A stretch of 64,000 nucleotides of DNA, taken from NCBI RefSeq assembly GCF_003711205.1, contig NZ_CP031013.1:2584501-2648500 (forward strand). Direction: 5' to 3'. The first letter of the stretch is position 1; the number at the start of each line of letters is the position of its first letter. The position numbers were made by a program, and so were the translations under genes. The notes beneath the pieces were generated by a model that was not told the origin of the DNA, did no database searches, and worked only from the letters and a program-made list of their open reading frames with translations. This DNA comes from Polaromonas sp. SP1 (GTDB lineage: Bacteria > Pseudomonadota > Gammaproteobacteria > Burkholderiales > Burkholderiaceae_C). Below, one piece after another: positions 1-10,627 of this stretch.

Positions 1-1011
1 GCCCTTGCTGCATATGCGCTTACTGCTATTAATTATGTAGCAGCACAGGCGTCGCCACCCGCTGCTGCCGCGACACCGGCGGAGTCCCGCAGCATCAACG
101 ACTGGCTGGTGCGCATGCATGAGGCCTCCCGCAAACGCTCTTATATCGGCACCTTTGTGGTCTCGTCGGGCGGCGCCATGTCCAGCGCCAAGATCTGGCA
201 TGTCTGCGAGGGCGACCAGCAGATCGAACGGGTCGAGACGCTCACCGGCGCGCCGCGCTCCATCTTCCGCCACAACGACCAGGTCGTCACCTTCATGCCC
301 GACCACAAGGTGGTGCGCAGCGAGAAACGCGAATCGCTGGGCATGTTCCCCCAATTGCTGCAGTCCACCGACAGCCGCATCGCCGATTACTACAAAGTCC
401 GGCAAGAGGGCACCGAGCGGGTGGCCGGCGTCGAGGCCGACATCGTGGTGCTGGTTCCCAAGGACAGCATGCGTTTCGGCTATCGCGTCTGGACCGAGCA
501 GAAAAAAGGGCTGGTCGTGAAGCTGCAGACGCTGGACACGGACGGCAAGGTGCTCGAGCAGGCGGCGTTCTCCGAGCTGCAGCTCGATGCGCCGGTGAAG
601 ATGGACAAGCTCCTTCACATGATGGGCAAAGTGGACGGCTATCGCGTCGAAAAACCCGTCCTGGTCAAAACCACGGCGAGCGCCGAAGGCTGGGTGCTCA
701 AGGCGCCCGTCGCCGGCTTCAAGCCCATGAGTTGCTACAAGCGGCCTGTTTCCGCGGCGGCCCCGTCCGGCCCTGCAGGGGCTGTAGCCGGTGAGGAACC
801 GCTGCAATGGATCTTCACGGACGGGCTGGCATCGGTCTCCATCTTTGTCGAGCCTTTCGACCGGCAGCGCCACGACAAGGAATCCAGCCTGTCGATGGGG
901 GCCACACAGACGATTACCCGCCAGCTGGATGCTTATTGGGTGACCGTCATGGGCGAAGTCCCCATGGCGACCCTGAAGCTCTTCGCCAACGGCCTGGAGC
1001 GCAAGAAATAA
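1..1011 (+). CDS. rseB: MucB/RseB-type sigma-E regulatory protein, 5' end outside window
   Basis: The reading frame is open from the first base, so the start codon lies upstream and the gene is partial. The first ~25 visible residues are Ala-rich and look like the end of a signal peptide. The first mature part matches the MucB/RseB N-terminal lipoprotein-like domain (RKRSYIGTFVV, then the RIEV/FRHNDQ region), and the C-terminal third (WIFTDGLASVSIFVEP) matches the RseB C-terminal domain. In this family the periplasmic protein binds the anti-sigma factor RseA and shields it from DegS until lipid or LPS signals release it. The next gene is the mucD protease, as in rpoE-rseA-rseB-mucD operons; rpoE and rseA would be just upstream. 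A palindromic repeat copy lies inside the visible signal-peptide coding region. Confidence 0.9.
   Translation, partial: ALAAYALTAINYVAAQASPPAAAATPAESRSINDWLVRMHEASRKRSYIGTFVVSSGGAMSSAKIWHVCEGDQQIERVETLTGAPRSIFRHNDQVVTFMPDHKVVRSEKRESLGMFPQLLQSTDSRIADYYKVRQEGTERVAGVEADIVVLVPKDSMRFGYRVWTEQKKGLVVKLQTLDTDGKVLEQAAFSELQLDAPVKMDKLLHMMGKVDGYRVEKPVLVKTTASAEGWVLKAPVAGFKPMSCYKRPVSAAAPSGPAGAVAGEEPLQWIFTDGLASVSIFVEPFDRQRHDKESSLSMGATQTITRQLDAYWVTVMGEVPMATLKLFANGLERKK
24..42 (+). repeat. Palindromic repeat copy inside rseB
   Basis: TGCTA and TAGCA arms surround an A/T-rich centre. This resembles palindrome A of the dispersed family seen at 18558, 30966, 34319, 46268 and 62369. It is read in frame as AINYVAA, the same phase as the copies in trpF and the citE-like gene. 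Confidence 0.5.
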
Positions 1012-1032
1012 TACGCAACCGGAATGCGCAGG

Positions 1033-1060
1033 CACTGCAGGTGCGGCAATCCCTGCAGTG
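1033..1060. other. Perfect 9-bp-stem hairpin between rseB and mucD
   Basis: CACTGCAGG and CCTGCAGTG form a perfect inverted repeat with a 10-nt loop in the 99-bp rseB-mucD gap. No T-run follows, so it is not a classical terminator. It could be an mRNA-processing or stability hairpin that sets the rseB:mucD ratio; that role is inference. Confidence 0.4.
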
Positions 1061-1110
1061 ACAGCGAGCCTGATTGCCTGACGACCCACATTTTTATGAC
1101 GAGGCTGACG

Positions 1111-2571
1111 ATGCTTGAATTGAACTGGAAACCCCTGCGCTCCTGCCTGACTGCGGCGTTGGTGGCCGCTGCTGCCGTCTCCACGCTGGTGCCGGTGGCG
1201 CCTGCCTGGGCGCAGAACCGCACCCTGCCGGACTTCACCGACCTGGTCGAGCAGGTCGGGCCGTCGGTGGTCAATATCCGCACGCTTGAGAAAGTGAAGG
1301 CTGCGGCCTCCGGCAGCGCCGACGAGCAGATGCTGGAGTTCTTCAAGCGCTTTGGCATTCCGGTCCCGCCCAATATGCCCCGCGCGCCCCGCCCTGATCG
1401 CGGCGCCCAACCCGACGAAGACCAGCCTCGCGGCGTAGGGTCCGGCTTCATCCTGACGGCAGACGGATTTGTCATGACCAACGCCCACGTGGTGGACGGC
1501 GCAGATGAAGTCATCGTCACCTTGACCGACAAGCGCGAATTCAAGGCCAAGATCATCGGCGCCGACAAACGCAGCGACGTCGCTGTCGTCAAGATCGAGG
1601 CCACGGGCCTGCCGGCCGTGAAGATCGGCGACATCAACCGCCTCAAGGTCGGCGAGTGGGTGATGGCCATCGGTTCGCCATTCGGGCTTGAAAACACCGT
1701 GACCGCGGGCATCGTGAGCGCCAAGCAGCGCGATACCGGCGACTACCTGCCTTTCATCCAGACCGACGTGGCCATCAACCCCGGCAATTCGGGCGGGCCG
1801 CTCATCAACATGCGCGGCGAGGTCGTGGGCATCAACAGCCAGATCTACTCGCGCTCCGGCGGCTTCCAGGGCATCTCTTTTTCGATCCCCATTGACGAGG
1901 CTGCCCGCGTATCCGACCAGCTGCGCAGCACCGGCAAAGTCACCCGGGGGCGCATTGGCGTCCAGATCGACCAGGTGACCAAAGAGGTGGCCGAGTCCAT
2001 CGGCCTGGGCAAGGCGCAGGGCGCGCTGGTCAGGGGCGTGGAAAGCGGCGCACCCGCCGAAAAGGCCGGCATAGAGGCCGGCGACATCATCATCAAGTTC
2101 GACGGCAAGGCGATCGAAAAATCCAGCGATCTTCCGCGCATGGTGGGCAATGTGAAGCCGGGCACAAAGGCAGTGGTGACCGTGTTCAGGCGCGGCGCCA
2201 GTAAAGACCTCTCCGTCACCATCGGTGAGGTGGAGCCTGAAAAGCCAGCGCGCAAGGCTTCGGGGCCCGAGCCCAAGCCGCCGGTGGCCGGTGCCGCCCA
2301 GGCGCTGGGCCTTGTGGTTGGCGAAGTGACCGATGCGCAGAAGAAAGAGCTCAAGATCAAGGGCGGCGTCAAAGTCGAAACGGCGGATGCGGCGGCTGCA
2401 CGCGCCGGCCTTCGCGAGGGCGACGTGATCGTGGCGATCGCCAACGCCGAAGTCGGCAGCGTCAAGGAGTTCGAAGCGGCCCTGGCAAAAATCGACAAGT
2501 CCAAGCCCATCAATGTGCTGTTCCGCCGCGGCGAATGGGCGCAGTACGCCCTGATACGCCCATCGCGTTAA
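1111..2571 (+). CDS. mucD: Periplasmic serine endoprotease DegP/MucD (HtrA family)
   Basis: This 486-aa protein has a signal peptide ending near APAWAQ, a trypsin-like domain and two C-terminal PDZ domains (about residues 270-360 and 390-480). The catalytic triad is visible: His in TNAHVVDGAD, Asp in KRSDVAVVKI and Ser in NPGNSGGPLI. The family degrades or refolds misfolded envelope proteins and limits sigma-E signalling. The ATG at 1111 is preferred because GAGG sits six bases upstream; an in-frame ATG at 1096 would add five residues. The position after rseB supports the MucD rather than DegQ assignment, although family names overlap. Confidence 0.93.
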   Translation: MLELNWKPLRSCLTAALVAAAAVSTLVPVAPAWAQNRTLPDFTDLVEQVGPSVVNIRTLEKVKAAASGSADEQMLEFFKRFGIPVPPNMPRAPRPDRGAQPDEDQPRGVGSGFILTADGFVMTNAHVVDGADEVIVTLTDKREFKAKIIGADKRSDVAVVKIEATGLPAVKIGDINRLKVGEWVMAIGSPFGLENTVTAGIVSAKQRDTGDYLPFIQTDVAINPGNSGGPLINMRGEVVGINSQIYSRSGGFQGISFSIPIDEAARVSDQLRSTGKVTRGRIGVQIDQVTKEVAESIGLGKAQGALVRGVESGAPAEKAGIEAGDIIIKFDGKAIEKSSDLPRMVGNVKPGTKAVVTVFRRGASKDLSVTIGEVEPEKPARKASGPEPKPPVAGAAQALGLVVGEVTDAQKKELKIKGGVKVETADAAAARAGLREGDVIVAIANAEVGSVKEFEAALAKIDKSKPINVLFRRGEWAQYALIRPSR

Positions 2572-2656
2572 ACAGAAAAGAGCGCCCTGGGCTCAGCCTC
2601 TGGCTTACAGGGGTGATACCCGAGCGGGCCCTCCCATGGGACTTTTGCCATTCAAG

Positions 2657-2688
2657 GCCCCCATACCCTGCCGGATTTGGGGGCTTTT
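2657..2688 (+). terminator. Candidate terminator after mucD
   Basis: GCCCCCA pairs with TGGGGGC and is followed by TTTT. It lies 86 bp past the mucD stop and would end the rseB-mucD transcript. The U-tail is short, so confidence is moderate. Confidence 0.5.
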
Positions 2689-2932
2689 GGCAAATTGGGT
2701 CTGATTTTGTATCCACGCAAAAATATATTTTGAGGCGGATCCAGCGCCTCATTTGTTAGTGACTGCTCACAAAAAAACGGACCAATAACAGATTTCGGTA
2801 GAATGGGGGCTCGCCTCTGTGCCTTTTGGATATATCGGGATACATAAAGTCCCGCTTTCGATCTTAATTTTGGGTAATACCCATCGATCCACAGATCACC
2901 CACAAGTTGTCCAGAGACAAGCAGTTTAAAAT

Positions 2933-2952
2933 TGTGAATAAGTTGTGTATAA
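2933..2952 (-). other. Two tandem DnaA-box matches
   Basis: On the - strand TTATTCACA (2933-2941) and TTATACACA (2944-2952) both fit the DnaA-box consensus TTATNCACA. They lie 11 bp apart, one helical turn. A weaker box-like CGATCCACA is at 2885-2893. They sit in the 593-bp non-coding gap between mucD and lepA, in locally A/T-rich DNA. No dnaA gene is present, so this is unlikely to be oriC; a DnaA-titration or DnaA-regulated promoter site is possible. Confidence 0.45.
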
Positions 2953-3033
2953 GATTCTTGTTGCTAGGCTGCAACGACAAAAATATGGCCATTTTGGGAC
3001 TGTTCGGCTCTGGCTTTTTGCCTACAATGAAGT

Positions 3034-3099
3034 TCCAACTATCGCAGTTGCCATAGATTGTTGGTTCAGGGCGCGTCGCTACTCGACGCGCCCTTTTTT
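3034..3099 (+). ncRNA. Candidate small RNA or lepA-leader transcript with intrinsic terminator
   Basis: A TACAAT -10-like hexamer at 3023-3028 precedes about 65 bases that fold (CCAAC...GTTGG) and end in a strong terminator. No open reading frame fits. No good -35 is visible at 16-18 bp spacing, so the promoter is uncertain. It could be an independent sRNA or an attenuated leader for lepA, which starts 66 bp after the terminator. Confidence 0.3.
3069..3099 (+). terminator. Strong rho-independent terminator upstream of lepA
   Basis: GGGCGCGTCG and CGACGCGCCC form a perfect 10-bp stem with loop CTACT, followed by six T. It lies 66 bp before the lepA start and 498 bp after mucD, so it appears to end a short transcript arising within the gap rather than mucD mRNA. 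The rest of the 2572-3164 gap holds the DnaA boxes and a weaker hairpin (GAGGCG/CGCCTC, 2731-2750), with no gene visible. Confidence 0.8.
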
Positions 3100-3164
3100 A
3101 TGGTCCCTTGCGAATTGAGTCCAACCTCTTCGCAATACTTTCAAGTACTTAGGCGTTCTCGTTG

Positions 3165-4975
<1,811 letters not shown>

Positions 4976-4976
<1 letters not shown>

Positions 4977-5953
4977 TGCGCGGTGCAATGAGCTCAATCA
5001 CGGCGGCGGTGCTGGCGGCCTTTGTCGGCTACGGTGCCGCCTGGTACTTCGGCATCGTCGAAGGCAACTTCTCACTGCTGCTGTTCCTGGCATCCGTGGT
5101 CACCGGCATTTACTGGCTGGCCGAGCGGTTCTACTTTTTGCCCCAGCGCCACCAGGCCGTCGCGGCACTTGAAGAAGCCACCGCCAAACGCCGCGCGGAA
5201 CTGGCGGAAAAGGGAATCAGCCAGGTCGACAACAATCTTGATGAAGCCAAAACCCGGCTCATCATGCAGCCGTGGTGGCTGGATTGGACTGCCGGCCTCT
5301 TCCCGGTGATCGTGGTGGTCTTCCTGCTGCGCTCCTTCCTGTTCGAGCCCTTCAAGATTCCATCGGGCTCCATGATCCCGACCCTGCTCATCAACGACCT
5401 GATCCTGGTCAACAAATTCCACTATGGCGTACGCCTGCCGGTGCTCAACATCAAGGTGCTGGACAACAACAGCCCGCAGCGCGGCGATGTGATGGTGTTT
5501 CGCTACCCGCCCAAGCCAAGCCTGGATTACATCAAGCGTGTGGTGGGCGTGCCGGGCGATGAAGTGGCCTACCTGAACAAGAAGTTGACGATCAATGGAC
5601 AGCCCGTGAGCAAGACGGCCTTGCCGGACTTCTTTGATACGGACACGCTGAGCTACTCCAAGCAGTTTGAAGAGGCGCTCGGCAGCAAGACGCACCGCAT
5701 ACTTAACTATGCCAATGCAGCGCCCTTCATCAACTCCACCTACGACTTTCCATTCAAGACCAACTGCCGCTACAGCATCGAGGGTGTGGTCTGCAAGGTG
5801 CCGGAAGGCCAGTATTTCATGATGGGCGACAACCGGGACAACTCCGAGGATTCCCGGTATTGGGGCTTTGTGCCAGAGAAAAATATCGTGGGCAAAGCCT
5901 TTTTTGTCTGGATGAATTTCGGCAACCTCAAGCGCATCGGTTCATTTAACTAG
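4976..5953 (+). CDS. lepB: Signal peptidase I
   Basis: This 325-aa S26 peptidase has two N-terminal membrane segments (about residues 5-50 and 95-115) and a periplasmic catalytic domain. The nucleophile Ser is in PSGSMIPTLL and the general-base Lys in DYIKRVVGVPGD; box GDNRDNSEDSRYWG is also present. It removes signal peptides from Sec and Tat substrates. An ATG four codons in (4988) is an alternative start. It is coupled to lepA by overlap. The 287 bp after it hold no clear gene or strong terminator. Confidence 0.96.
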
Positions 5954-6240
5954 AACAACGAACCGGGGCAGGGCCGGGATAGCCGGCTGGCCGGATTCAC
6001 GCACAAGGCAATGAAAGCATCGCCCGCCCGGTCAGGACGGGGCCTTTTGCTCTTCCGTTCCTGGTGCGGGCGCTTTCCATTCAGGCTTAATTGCCGTTAC
6101 AGTAGCGGGGGCGTTGTGGGAAGGCGTGTGCTTCGCGTACATGTGGGAACCCCACCCATTAATTTTTCCGGATGGCCGTCTGCGCAATCTCCATTGTGAG
6201 TCGCGGGCCGAGGGCTTATTTTGTTAGTGCAGGAGTAAAA

Positions 6241-6582
6241 ATGAAACATCAGCAACGTGGCATTTCCTTCATCGGTCTTCTGTTTGTGTGCGTCGTCCTT
6301 GTATGCGCCGGCATTTTGGCCGCCCAAGTGTTTCCGACACTCGTGGAGTTCCAGGCCATCACCAAGGCCGTCGCCAAGGCCAGGGAAGGTAATACCGTGG
6401 CGGAAGTGCGGGCCATTTTTGACAAGGCTGCCGCCATTGACGACATCAAGTCGATCCAGGGCAAAGACCTGGAAGTGACCAAAGAGGGTGACAAAACCGT
6501 GGTTTCGTTTGCCTACAACAAGGAAATCCATATGGCCGGCCCCGCTTTTTTGCTGCTGAAGTACACCAATAAATCCAAATAA
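6241..6582 (+). CDS. DUF4845 single-pass membrane protein
   Basis: This 113-aa protein has a short cytoplasmic N-terminus (KHQQRGISFIG), one membrane segment at about residues 9-30 and a small soluble domain (VFPTLVEFQAITKAV...DIKSIQGKDL). This is the pattern of the DUF4845 family, which in beta- and gammaproteobacteria is found almost invariably between lepB and rnc. AGGAG sits seven bases before the ATG. The stop directly abuts the rnc GTG. The role is unknown; the type-IV-pilin-like N-terminus is suggestive, but no prepilin cleavage Gly-Phe site is evident. Confidence 0.85.
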   Translation: MKHQQRGISFIGLLFVCVVLVCAGILAAQVFPTLVEFQAITKAVAKAREGNTVAEVRAIFDKAAAIDDIKSIQGKDLEVTKEGDKTVVSFAYNKEIHMAGPAFLLLKYTNKSK

Positions 6583-7284
6583 GTGCGAACCGGCGCTACA
6601 TCCAACCCGGGTCTGCCGGCGCTGCAAAAGCGCCTGGAGCATGAGTTCTCCAATCCCAAGCTGCTGCAGCAGGCACTGACGCACCGCAGCTTTTCCGCAG
6701 ACCACAACGAGCGCATCGAGTTTCTGGGCGACTCCGTCCTGAATCTGGCGGTTGCCGGCCTGCTTTATGAGCAATTGAGCGAACTGCCTGAAGGCGACCT
6801 GTCGCGCGTGCGCGCCAACCTGGTCAAGCAGGACACGCTGCACAAGCTGGCCGTGGTGCTGGGCCTGCCCGACATGGTGCGGCTCGGAGAGGGCGAGGCC
6901 AAATCGGGCGGCCACAAGCGCCCGTCCATCCTGGCCGATGCGCTGGAGGCCGTGATCGGCGCGGTTTACCTGGATGCGGGTTTTGAAACCGCCAACCAGC
7001 TGGTGCGCCGCCTCTTCAAGGACGTTGAAATCAACCCCCAGATGCAGGCCATCGGCAAGGATCCGAAGACCGAATTGCAGGAGTGGTTGCAAGGGCGCAA
7101 AATGAACCTGCCCATCTACCGGGTGGTAGGCACCATGGGCGCCGCCCACAAGCAGACATTCGACGTGGAATGCGAAATCGCCGAGTACGGCCGGGCCGAG
7201 CGCGGCATCGGCGGCTCGCGCCGCGCCGGGGAGCAAGCCGCTGCGGCGGCCATGCTGATGTTTGTCAAAACGCTGGATTCCTGA
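6583..7284 (+). CDS. rnc: Ribonuclease III
   Basis: This 233-aa protein has an N-terminal RNase III domain with the signature NERIEFLGDSVLN and a second acidic cluster in DALEAVIGAVYLDAG, then a C-terminal dsRNA-binding domain (DPKTELQEWLQGRK ... GIGGSRRAGEQAAA). It cleaves double-stranded RNA in rRNA maturation and mRNA turnover. The start is GTG immediately after the preceding stop, so translation is coupled. rnc-era order is conserved. Confidence 0.95.
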   Translation: MRTGATSNPGLPALQKRLEHEFSNPKLLQQALTHRSFSADHNERIEFLGDSVLNLAVAGLLYEQLSELPEGDLSRVRANLVKQDTLHKLAVVLGLPDMVRLGEGEAKSGGHKRPSILADALEAVIGAVYLDAGFETANQLVRRLFKDVEINPQMQAIGKDPKTELQEWLQGRKMNLPIYRVVGTMGAAHKQTFDVECEIAEYGRAERGIGGSRRAGEQAAAAAMLMFVKTLDS

Positions 7285-7335
7285 CTCCGCGCCGGTGCAG
7301 CCGCCCTACGGCTTGCAGGCCAACACACCAAGATT

Positions 7336-8439
7336 ATGAGTACAGGTAAAAAAGACCCCCAGGCGCCGAAAAAACCGGCCGCCGCCCCCGCCGCCAAACC
7401 ACAGGCCAGGCCCGCTGCCAAGCCCAAAGCGGGGCCGGCGAAAGCTCTGGATGCCGCCCAGCCGCCCGATGCGCTGGAAGCCATGCTGGCGCAGGCCCTG
7501 TCTTCGCGCGGTGCGGCCGTGCCTGCCGCAGCCGGTGCTGCGTCGGCGCCCCCGGTGGGCGAGCAGCGCTGCGGCCTGATCGCCATCGTCGGCAAGCCCA
7601 ATGTGGGCAAATCCACCCTGCTCAATGCCCTGGTGGGGCAAAAGATCAGCATCACCTCGCGCAAGGCCCAGACCACGCGTCACCGCATCACCGGCATGCG
7701 CACTGTCGAGGCGACGCAGTATGTGTTTGTCGACACGCCGGGCTTCCAGACCCGGCACGGCAATGCGCTGAACCGCTCGCTGAACCGCACGGTGGTGGGC
7801 GCCGTCAACGACGTGGACCTGATCGTTTTTGTGGTGGAAGCCGGCCAGTTCAACCAGGCCGACGCCAAGGTGCTGGCCCTGCTGCCCGAGAAAACGCCTG
7901 CGATTTTGCTGGCCAACAAGTTCGACCTGATCCACCGCCGCGCCGAGATCGCGCCCTGGCTCAGGGAAATGCAGGAACGCCACAACTTTGCCGAGTTCGT
8001 GCCGATGTCGGCCAACAACGCCAAGGACATCGAACGCCTGTTCGGCATCTGCGAAAAATACCTGCCGGTCCAGCCCTGGATGTACGGCGCCGACGAGCTG
8101 ACCGACCGCAGCGACCGCTTCATGGCCGCCGAGATCATTCGCGAAAAACTGTTTCGCCTGACCGGCGACGAGTTGCCCTACACCTCGACCGTCATCATCG
8201 ACCAGTACGAGGAAGAGGGCGCCTTGCGCAAGATCGCGGCCACCATCGTGGTCGAGCGCGACGGCCACAAGGGCATGATCATTGGCGAGAAGGGTGAAAA
8301 GCTCAAACGCATAGGCACCGAAGCCCGCCATGAACTCGAGACGCTGACCGGCGGCAAAGTGTTCCTGGAGATCTGGGTCAAGGTCCGCTCCGGCTGGGCC
8401 GACGACGAAGCCAGAGTGAAAACGTTCGGCTACGAGTGA
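7336..8439 (+). CDS. era: GTPase Era with long low-complexity N-terminal extension
   Basis: The core carries G1 [13 protein letters not shown]3 DTPGFQT, G4 NKFD and a C-terminal KH domain with [15 protein letters not shown]. Era binds the 3' end of 16S rRNA and helps 30S assembly. At 367 aa it is longer than the usual ~300 aa because about 75 residues rich in Ala, Pro and Lys precede the GTPase domain. The ATG at 7336 is the first in frame after rnc; an internal start would remove most of the tail, but none has a clear ribosome-binding site. Confidence 0.95.
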   Translation: MSTGKKDPQAPKKPAAAPAAKPQARPAAKPKAGPAKALDAAQPPDALEAMLAQALSSRGAAVPAAAGAASAPPVGEQRCGLIAIVGKPNVGKSTLLNALVGQKISITSRKAQTTRHRITGMRTVEATQYVFVDTPGFQTRHGNALNRSLNRTVVGAVNDVDLIVFVVEAGQFNQADAKVLALLPEKTPAILLANKFDLIHRRAEIAPWLREMQERHNFAEFVPMSANNAKDIERLFGICEKYLPVQPWMYGADELTDRSDRFMAAEIIREKLFRLTGDELPYTSTVIIDQYEEEGALRKIAATIVVERDGHKGMIIGEKGEKLKRIGTEARHELETLTGGKVFLEIWVKVRSGWADDEARVKTFGYE

Positions 8440-8444
8440 TGTCG

Positions 8445-8535
8445 CCCCCACGGTCGCTCACTTCGTGTAGCTTCCTGCCCCCCGAGGGGGCCGCTCGCCC
8501 TGCGGCCCGGCAAAGCCGGTTCCGCGGCTCATGCT
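8445..8535 (+). repeat. Dispersed intergenic repeat (C-rich family), copy 1
   Basis: The segment contains CTCACTTCGTGTAGC, a C/G-rich palindrome CCCCCCGAGGGGG and GGCAAAGCCGG. It closely matches copy 2 at 12345-12425 and, inverted, copy 3 at 61085-61158. It fills the era-recO gap and could act as an mRNA hairpin. Confidence 0.7.
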
Positions 8536-8584
8536 GGGTTGAAGAACCCCGCAGTTCCCGCTGTGGCTCCATTCCCTGACGCCC

Positions 8585-9334
8585 ATGGCCAACAAACGCA
8601 TAGGCGATGAGCCGGCCTACGTCCTGCATCGCTACGACTGGAGCGAATCCAGCCTGATCCTGGAAGTGTTCACGCGCAAGTACGGGCGGGTGGCGCTGGT
8701 GGCGCGGGGGGCTAAAAAGCCCAGTTCCAGTTTCCGGCCTATCCTGCTGCCTTTGCAGCCGCTGCACATCGCCTTTGGCGGCGACGCCGAAATCCGCACG
8801 CTCAAGAGCGCCGAATGGCAGGGCGGCCACGTCATGCCCACAGGGGATGCGCTGCTGTCGGGTTACTACCTCAATGAGCTGTTGATGCGCCTGATGGCCC
8901 GCGATGATCCGCATCCGGTGCTGTTTGACGCCTACGCCGCCACGGTGCAGCTGCTCGCGGCGCAAAGCGCGGAAACCCTGCAGCTGGCGCTGCGCGCGTT
9001 TGAGCTCCGGCTGCTGCGCGATATCGGCTTTTTGCCGCTGCTCGATGTTGAAACCGCCACCCTGGCGCCGTTGGATCCGGACACGCGTTACGTGCTGGTG
9101 CCCGAGGCCGGCCTCAGGCAGGCGCACGACGACGACCGCGTCAGCCTGCCCGGCGGGCAGTGGCAGGCGCTGCAGCAGGCGCTGGGCGAAGAGGCCCTGT
9201 TTTCCGACACGGTGCGGGCCTGTATCCCCGGCTTCAATGAGCTCAAGACCCAGTTGCGAGGCCTGCTGCACTACCATTGCGGCGTCAAGGTCCTGAAAAC
9301 CCGGCAGATGATGATGGACCTGCAAGCTTTCTAA
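8585..9334 (+). CDS. recO: DNA repair protein RecO
   Basis: This 249-aa protein has the N-terminal OB-fold ([23 protein letters not shown]) followed by the helical RecO C-terminal domain ([28 protein letters not shown]). RecO works with RecF and RecR to load RecA on SSB-coated gaps. The zinc-binding cysteines of some homologues are absent, as is common in proteobacteria. The gene is followed after 12 bp by pdxJ, a conserved recO-pdxJ-acpS operon. Confidence 0.92.
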   Translation: MANKRIGDEPAYVLHRYDWSESSLILEVFTRKYGRVALVARGAKKPSSSFRPILLPLQPLHIAFGGDAEIRTLKSAEWQGGHVMPTGDALLSGYYLNELLMRLMARDDPHPVLFDAYAATVQLLAAQSAETLQLALRAFELRLLRDIGFLPLLDVETATLAPLDPDTRYVLVPEAGLRQAHDDDRVSLPGGQWQALQQALGEEALFSDTVRACIPGFNELKTQLRGLLHYHCGVKVLKTRQMMMDLQAF

Positions 9335-9346
9335 CGAGCCACCGCC

Positions 9347-10153
9347 ATGAAAATCCTTTCTCCCGCTCCTCTGGTGTCCCATGTGTATGACAAGACCGCG
9401 CTGTCGGTCAACGTCAACAAGGTCGCCTTGCTGCGCAATTCGCGCCACCTGGACATCCCCAGCGTGCGCCGCGCCGCCGAGCTGTGCCTGGAGGCCGGCG
9501 CCCAGGGCATCACGGTGCACCCGCGCCCCGACGAGCGCCACATCCGCCCCGACGACGTCTTTGAACTTGCCGCGCTGATGAAAGACTGGCCCGATCGCGA
9601 GTTCAACATCGAAGGCAACCCCTTCCAGAACCTGATGGGTTTTGTGCACGACCTCGCCGCCCGCGGCCTGCCGCTGCACCAGTGCACCTTTGTGCCCGAC
9701 AGCGAAGACCAGTTCACCAGCGACCACGGCTGGAATTTCCCCGAAGACGCCGAGCGCCTGGCGCCGCTGATTCAAGAGGTGCATGACCGCCGCGTGCGCG
9801 TCAGCCTTTTCATGGACCCGGTGCCCGAAGCCATGGCCGCCGCCAAAGCCGTGGGCGCCGACCGCGTGGAGTTCTACACCGAGACCTATGCGCGCGCCTG
9901 GGGCACGCCTGAAAAGGCTGAAGTCCTGGCCCGCTTTACCCGCGCAGGCCAGGCCGCCGCGGCAGCCGGCCTGGGCATCAACGCCGGCCACGACCTGAAC
10001 CGCGACAACCTCACCGAGTTTGTGCGTGAGGTGCCCAATGTGCTCGAGGTGTCGATAGGCCACGCTTTTGTGGCCGACGCGCTGGAGCTGGGTTACGCCG
10101 CCACCACCCGCCGTTACCTACTTAGCATTGCTCAAGCTTTTGCCCCGGCATGA
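9347..10153 (+). CDS. pdxJ: Pyridoxine 5'-phosphate synthase
   Basis: This 268-aa TIM-barrel enzyme condenses 1-deoxy-xylulose 5-phosphate with 3-amino-2-oxopropyl phosphate to form PNP, the last step of DXP-dependent vitamin B6 synthesis. Family landmarks are [43 protein letters not shown] and INAGHDLN. About ten residues precede the usual N-terminus. The stop overlaps the acpS start by 4 bp. Confidence 0.96.
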   Translation: MKILSPAPLVSHVYDKTALSVNVNKVALLRNSRHLDIPSVRRAAELCLEAGAQGITVHPRPDERHIRPDDVFELAALMKDWPDREFNIEGNPFQNLMGFVHDLAARGLPLHQCTFVPDSEDQFTSDHGWNFPEDAERLAPLIQEVHDRRVRVSLFMDPVPEAMAAAKAVGADRVEFYTETYARAWGTPEKAEVLARFTRAGQAAAAAGLGINAGHDLNRDNLTEFVREVPNVLEVSIGHAFVADALELGYAATTRRYLLSIAQAFAPA

Positions 10154-10548
10154 TTTACGGTATCGGCACTGATATCTGCGACGTGCGCCGCATCCGCGCC
10201 AGCCTTGAACGGCATGGCGAGCGCTTTGCCCGCAAGATTCTCGCCGACGGCGAACTCGCCACCTGGAAGGACCGCAGCGCGCGCTGGCCGGATCGCGGCG
10301 TGGCCTACCTGGCCACCCGGTTTTCCGCCAAAGAGGCCTTCAGCAAGGCCATAGGCACCGGCATGCGCATGCCCATGACCTGGCGCTCCTGCGAGATCGC
10401 CAAGGCCCCCAGCGGCAAACCTGAAATCGTTTTGCATGGCGCTCTCAAGACCTGGTTCGAGGCGCGCCAGCTCACCGCGCATGTCACCGTGACCGACGAA
10501 ACCGACTACGCCGCCAGTTTCTGCGTTGTAGAGAAAATGGGGCTGTAG
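10150..10548 (+). CDS. acpS: Holo-[acyl-carrier-protein] synthase
   Basis: This 132-aa protein has the two AcpS signatures [12 protein letters not shown] near the N-terminus (Mg-binding Asp) and [12 protein letters not shown] in the middle. It transfers 4'-phosphopantetheine from CoA to ACP. It is slightly longer than the E. coli enzyme through an internal segment ([13 protein letters not shown]). It overlaps pdxJ, so PLP and ACP cofactor genes are co-translated. Confidence 0.95.
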   Translation: MIYGIGTDICDVRRIRASLERHGERFARKILADGELATWKDRSARWPDRGVAYLATRFSAKEAFSKAIGTGMRMPMTWRSCEIAKAPSGKPEIVLHGALKTWFEARQLTAHVTVTDETDYAASFCVVEKMGL

Positions 10549-10568
10549 CCCTTATCTTTACTGCACAT

Positions 10569-10616
10569 GTAGCTATCAATTTAATAGTAAACAGCCCCAG
10601 GCCAAGAGCAACTCCC
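10569..10616 (+). repeat. Palindromic repeat family, diverged copy between acpS and nagZ
   Basis: GTAGCTATCAATTTAATAG followed by AGCCCCAGGCC resembles the palindrome A plus palindrome B layout of the dispersed family. The B arm is degraded. It sits in the 79-bp gap. Confidence 0.5.
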
Positions 10617-10627
10617 GGATTCCTTTT

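Noticed and set aside
2731-2750. GAGGCG/CGCCTC hairpin as a terminator
   Set aside because: The stem is only 6 bp and no T-run follows.
2933-2952. DnaA-box pair as the chromosome origin
   Set aside because: Only two boxes match well, there is no dnaA, dnaN or parAB nearby, and the flanking genes are not origin-linked in relatives.
8378-10063. 561-codon open frame on the - strand opposite recO and pdxJ
   Set aside because: It spans two well-defined genes on the other strand and has no recognisable motif.
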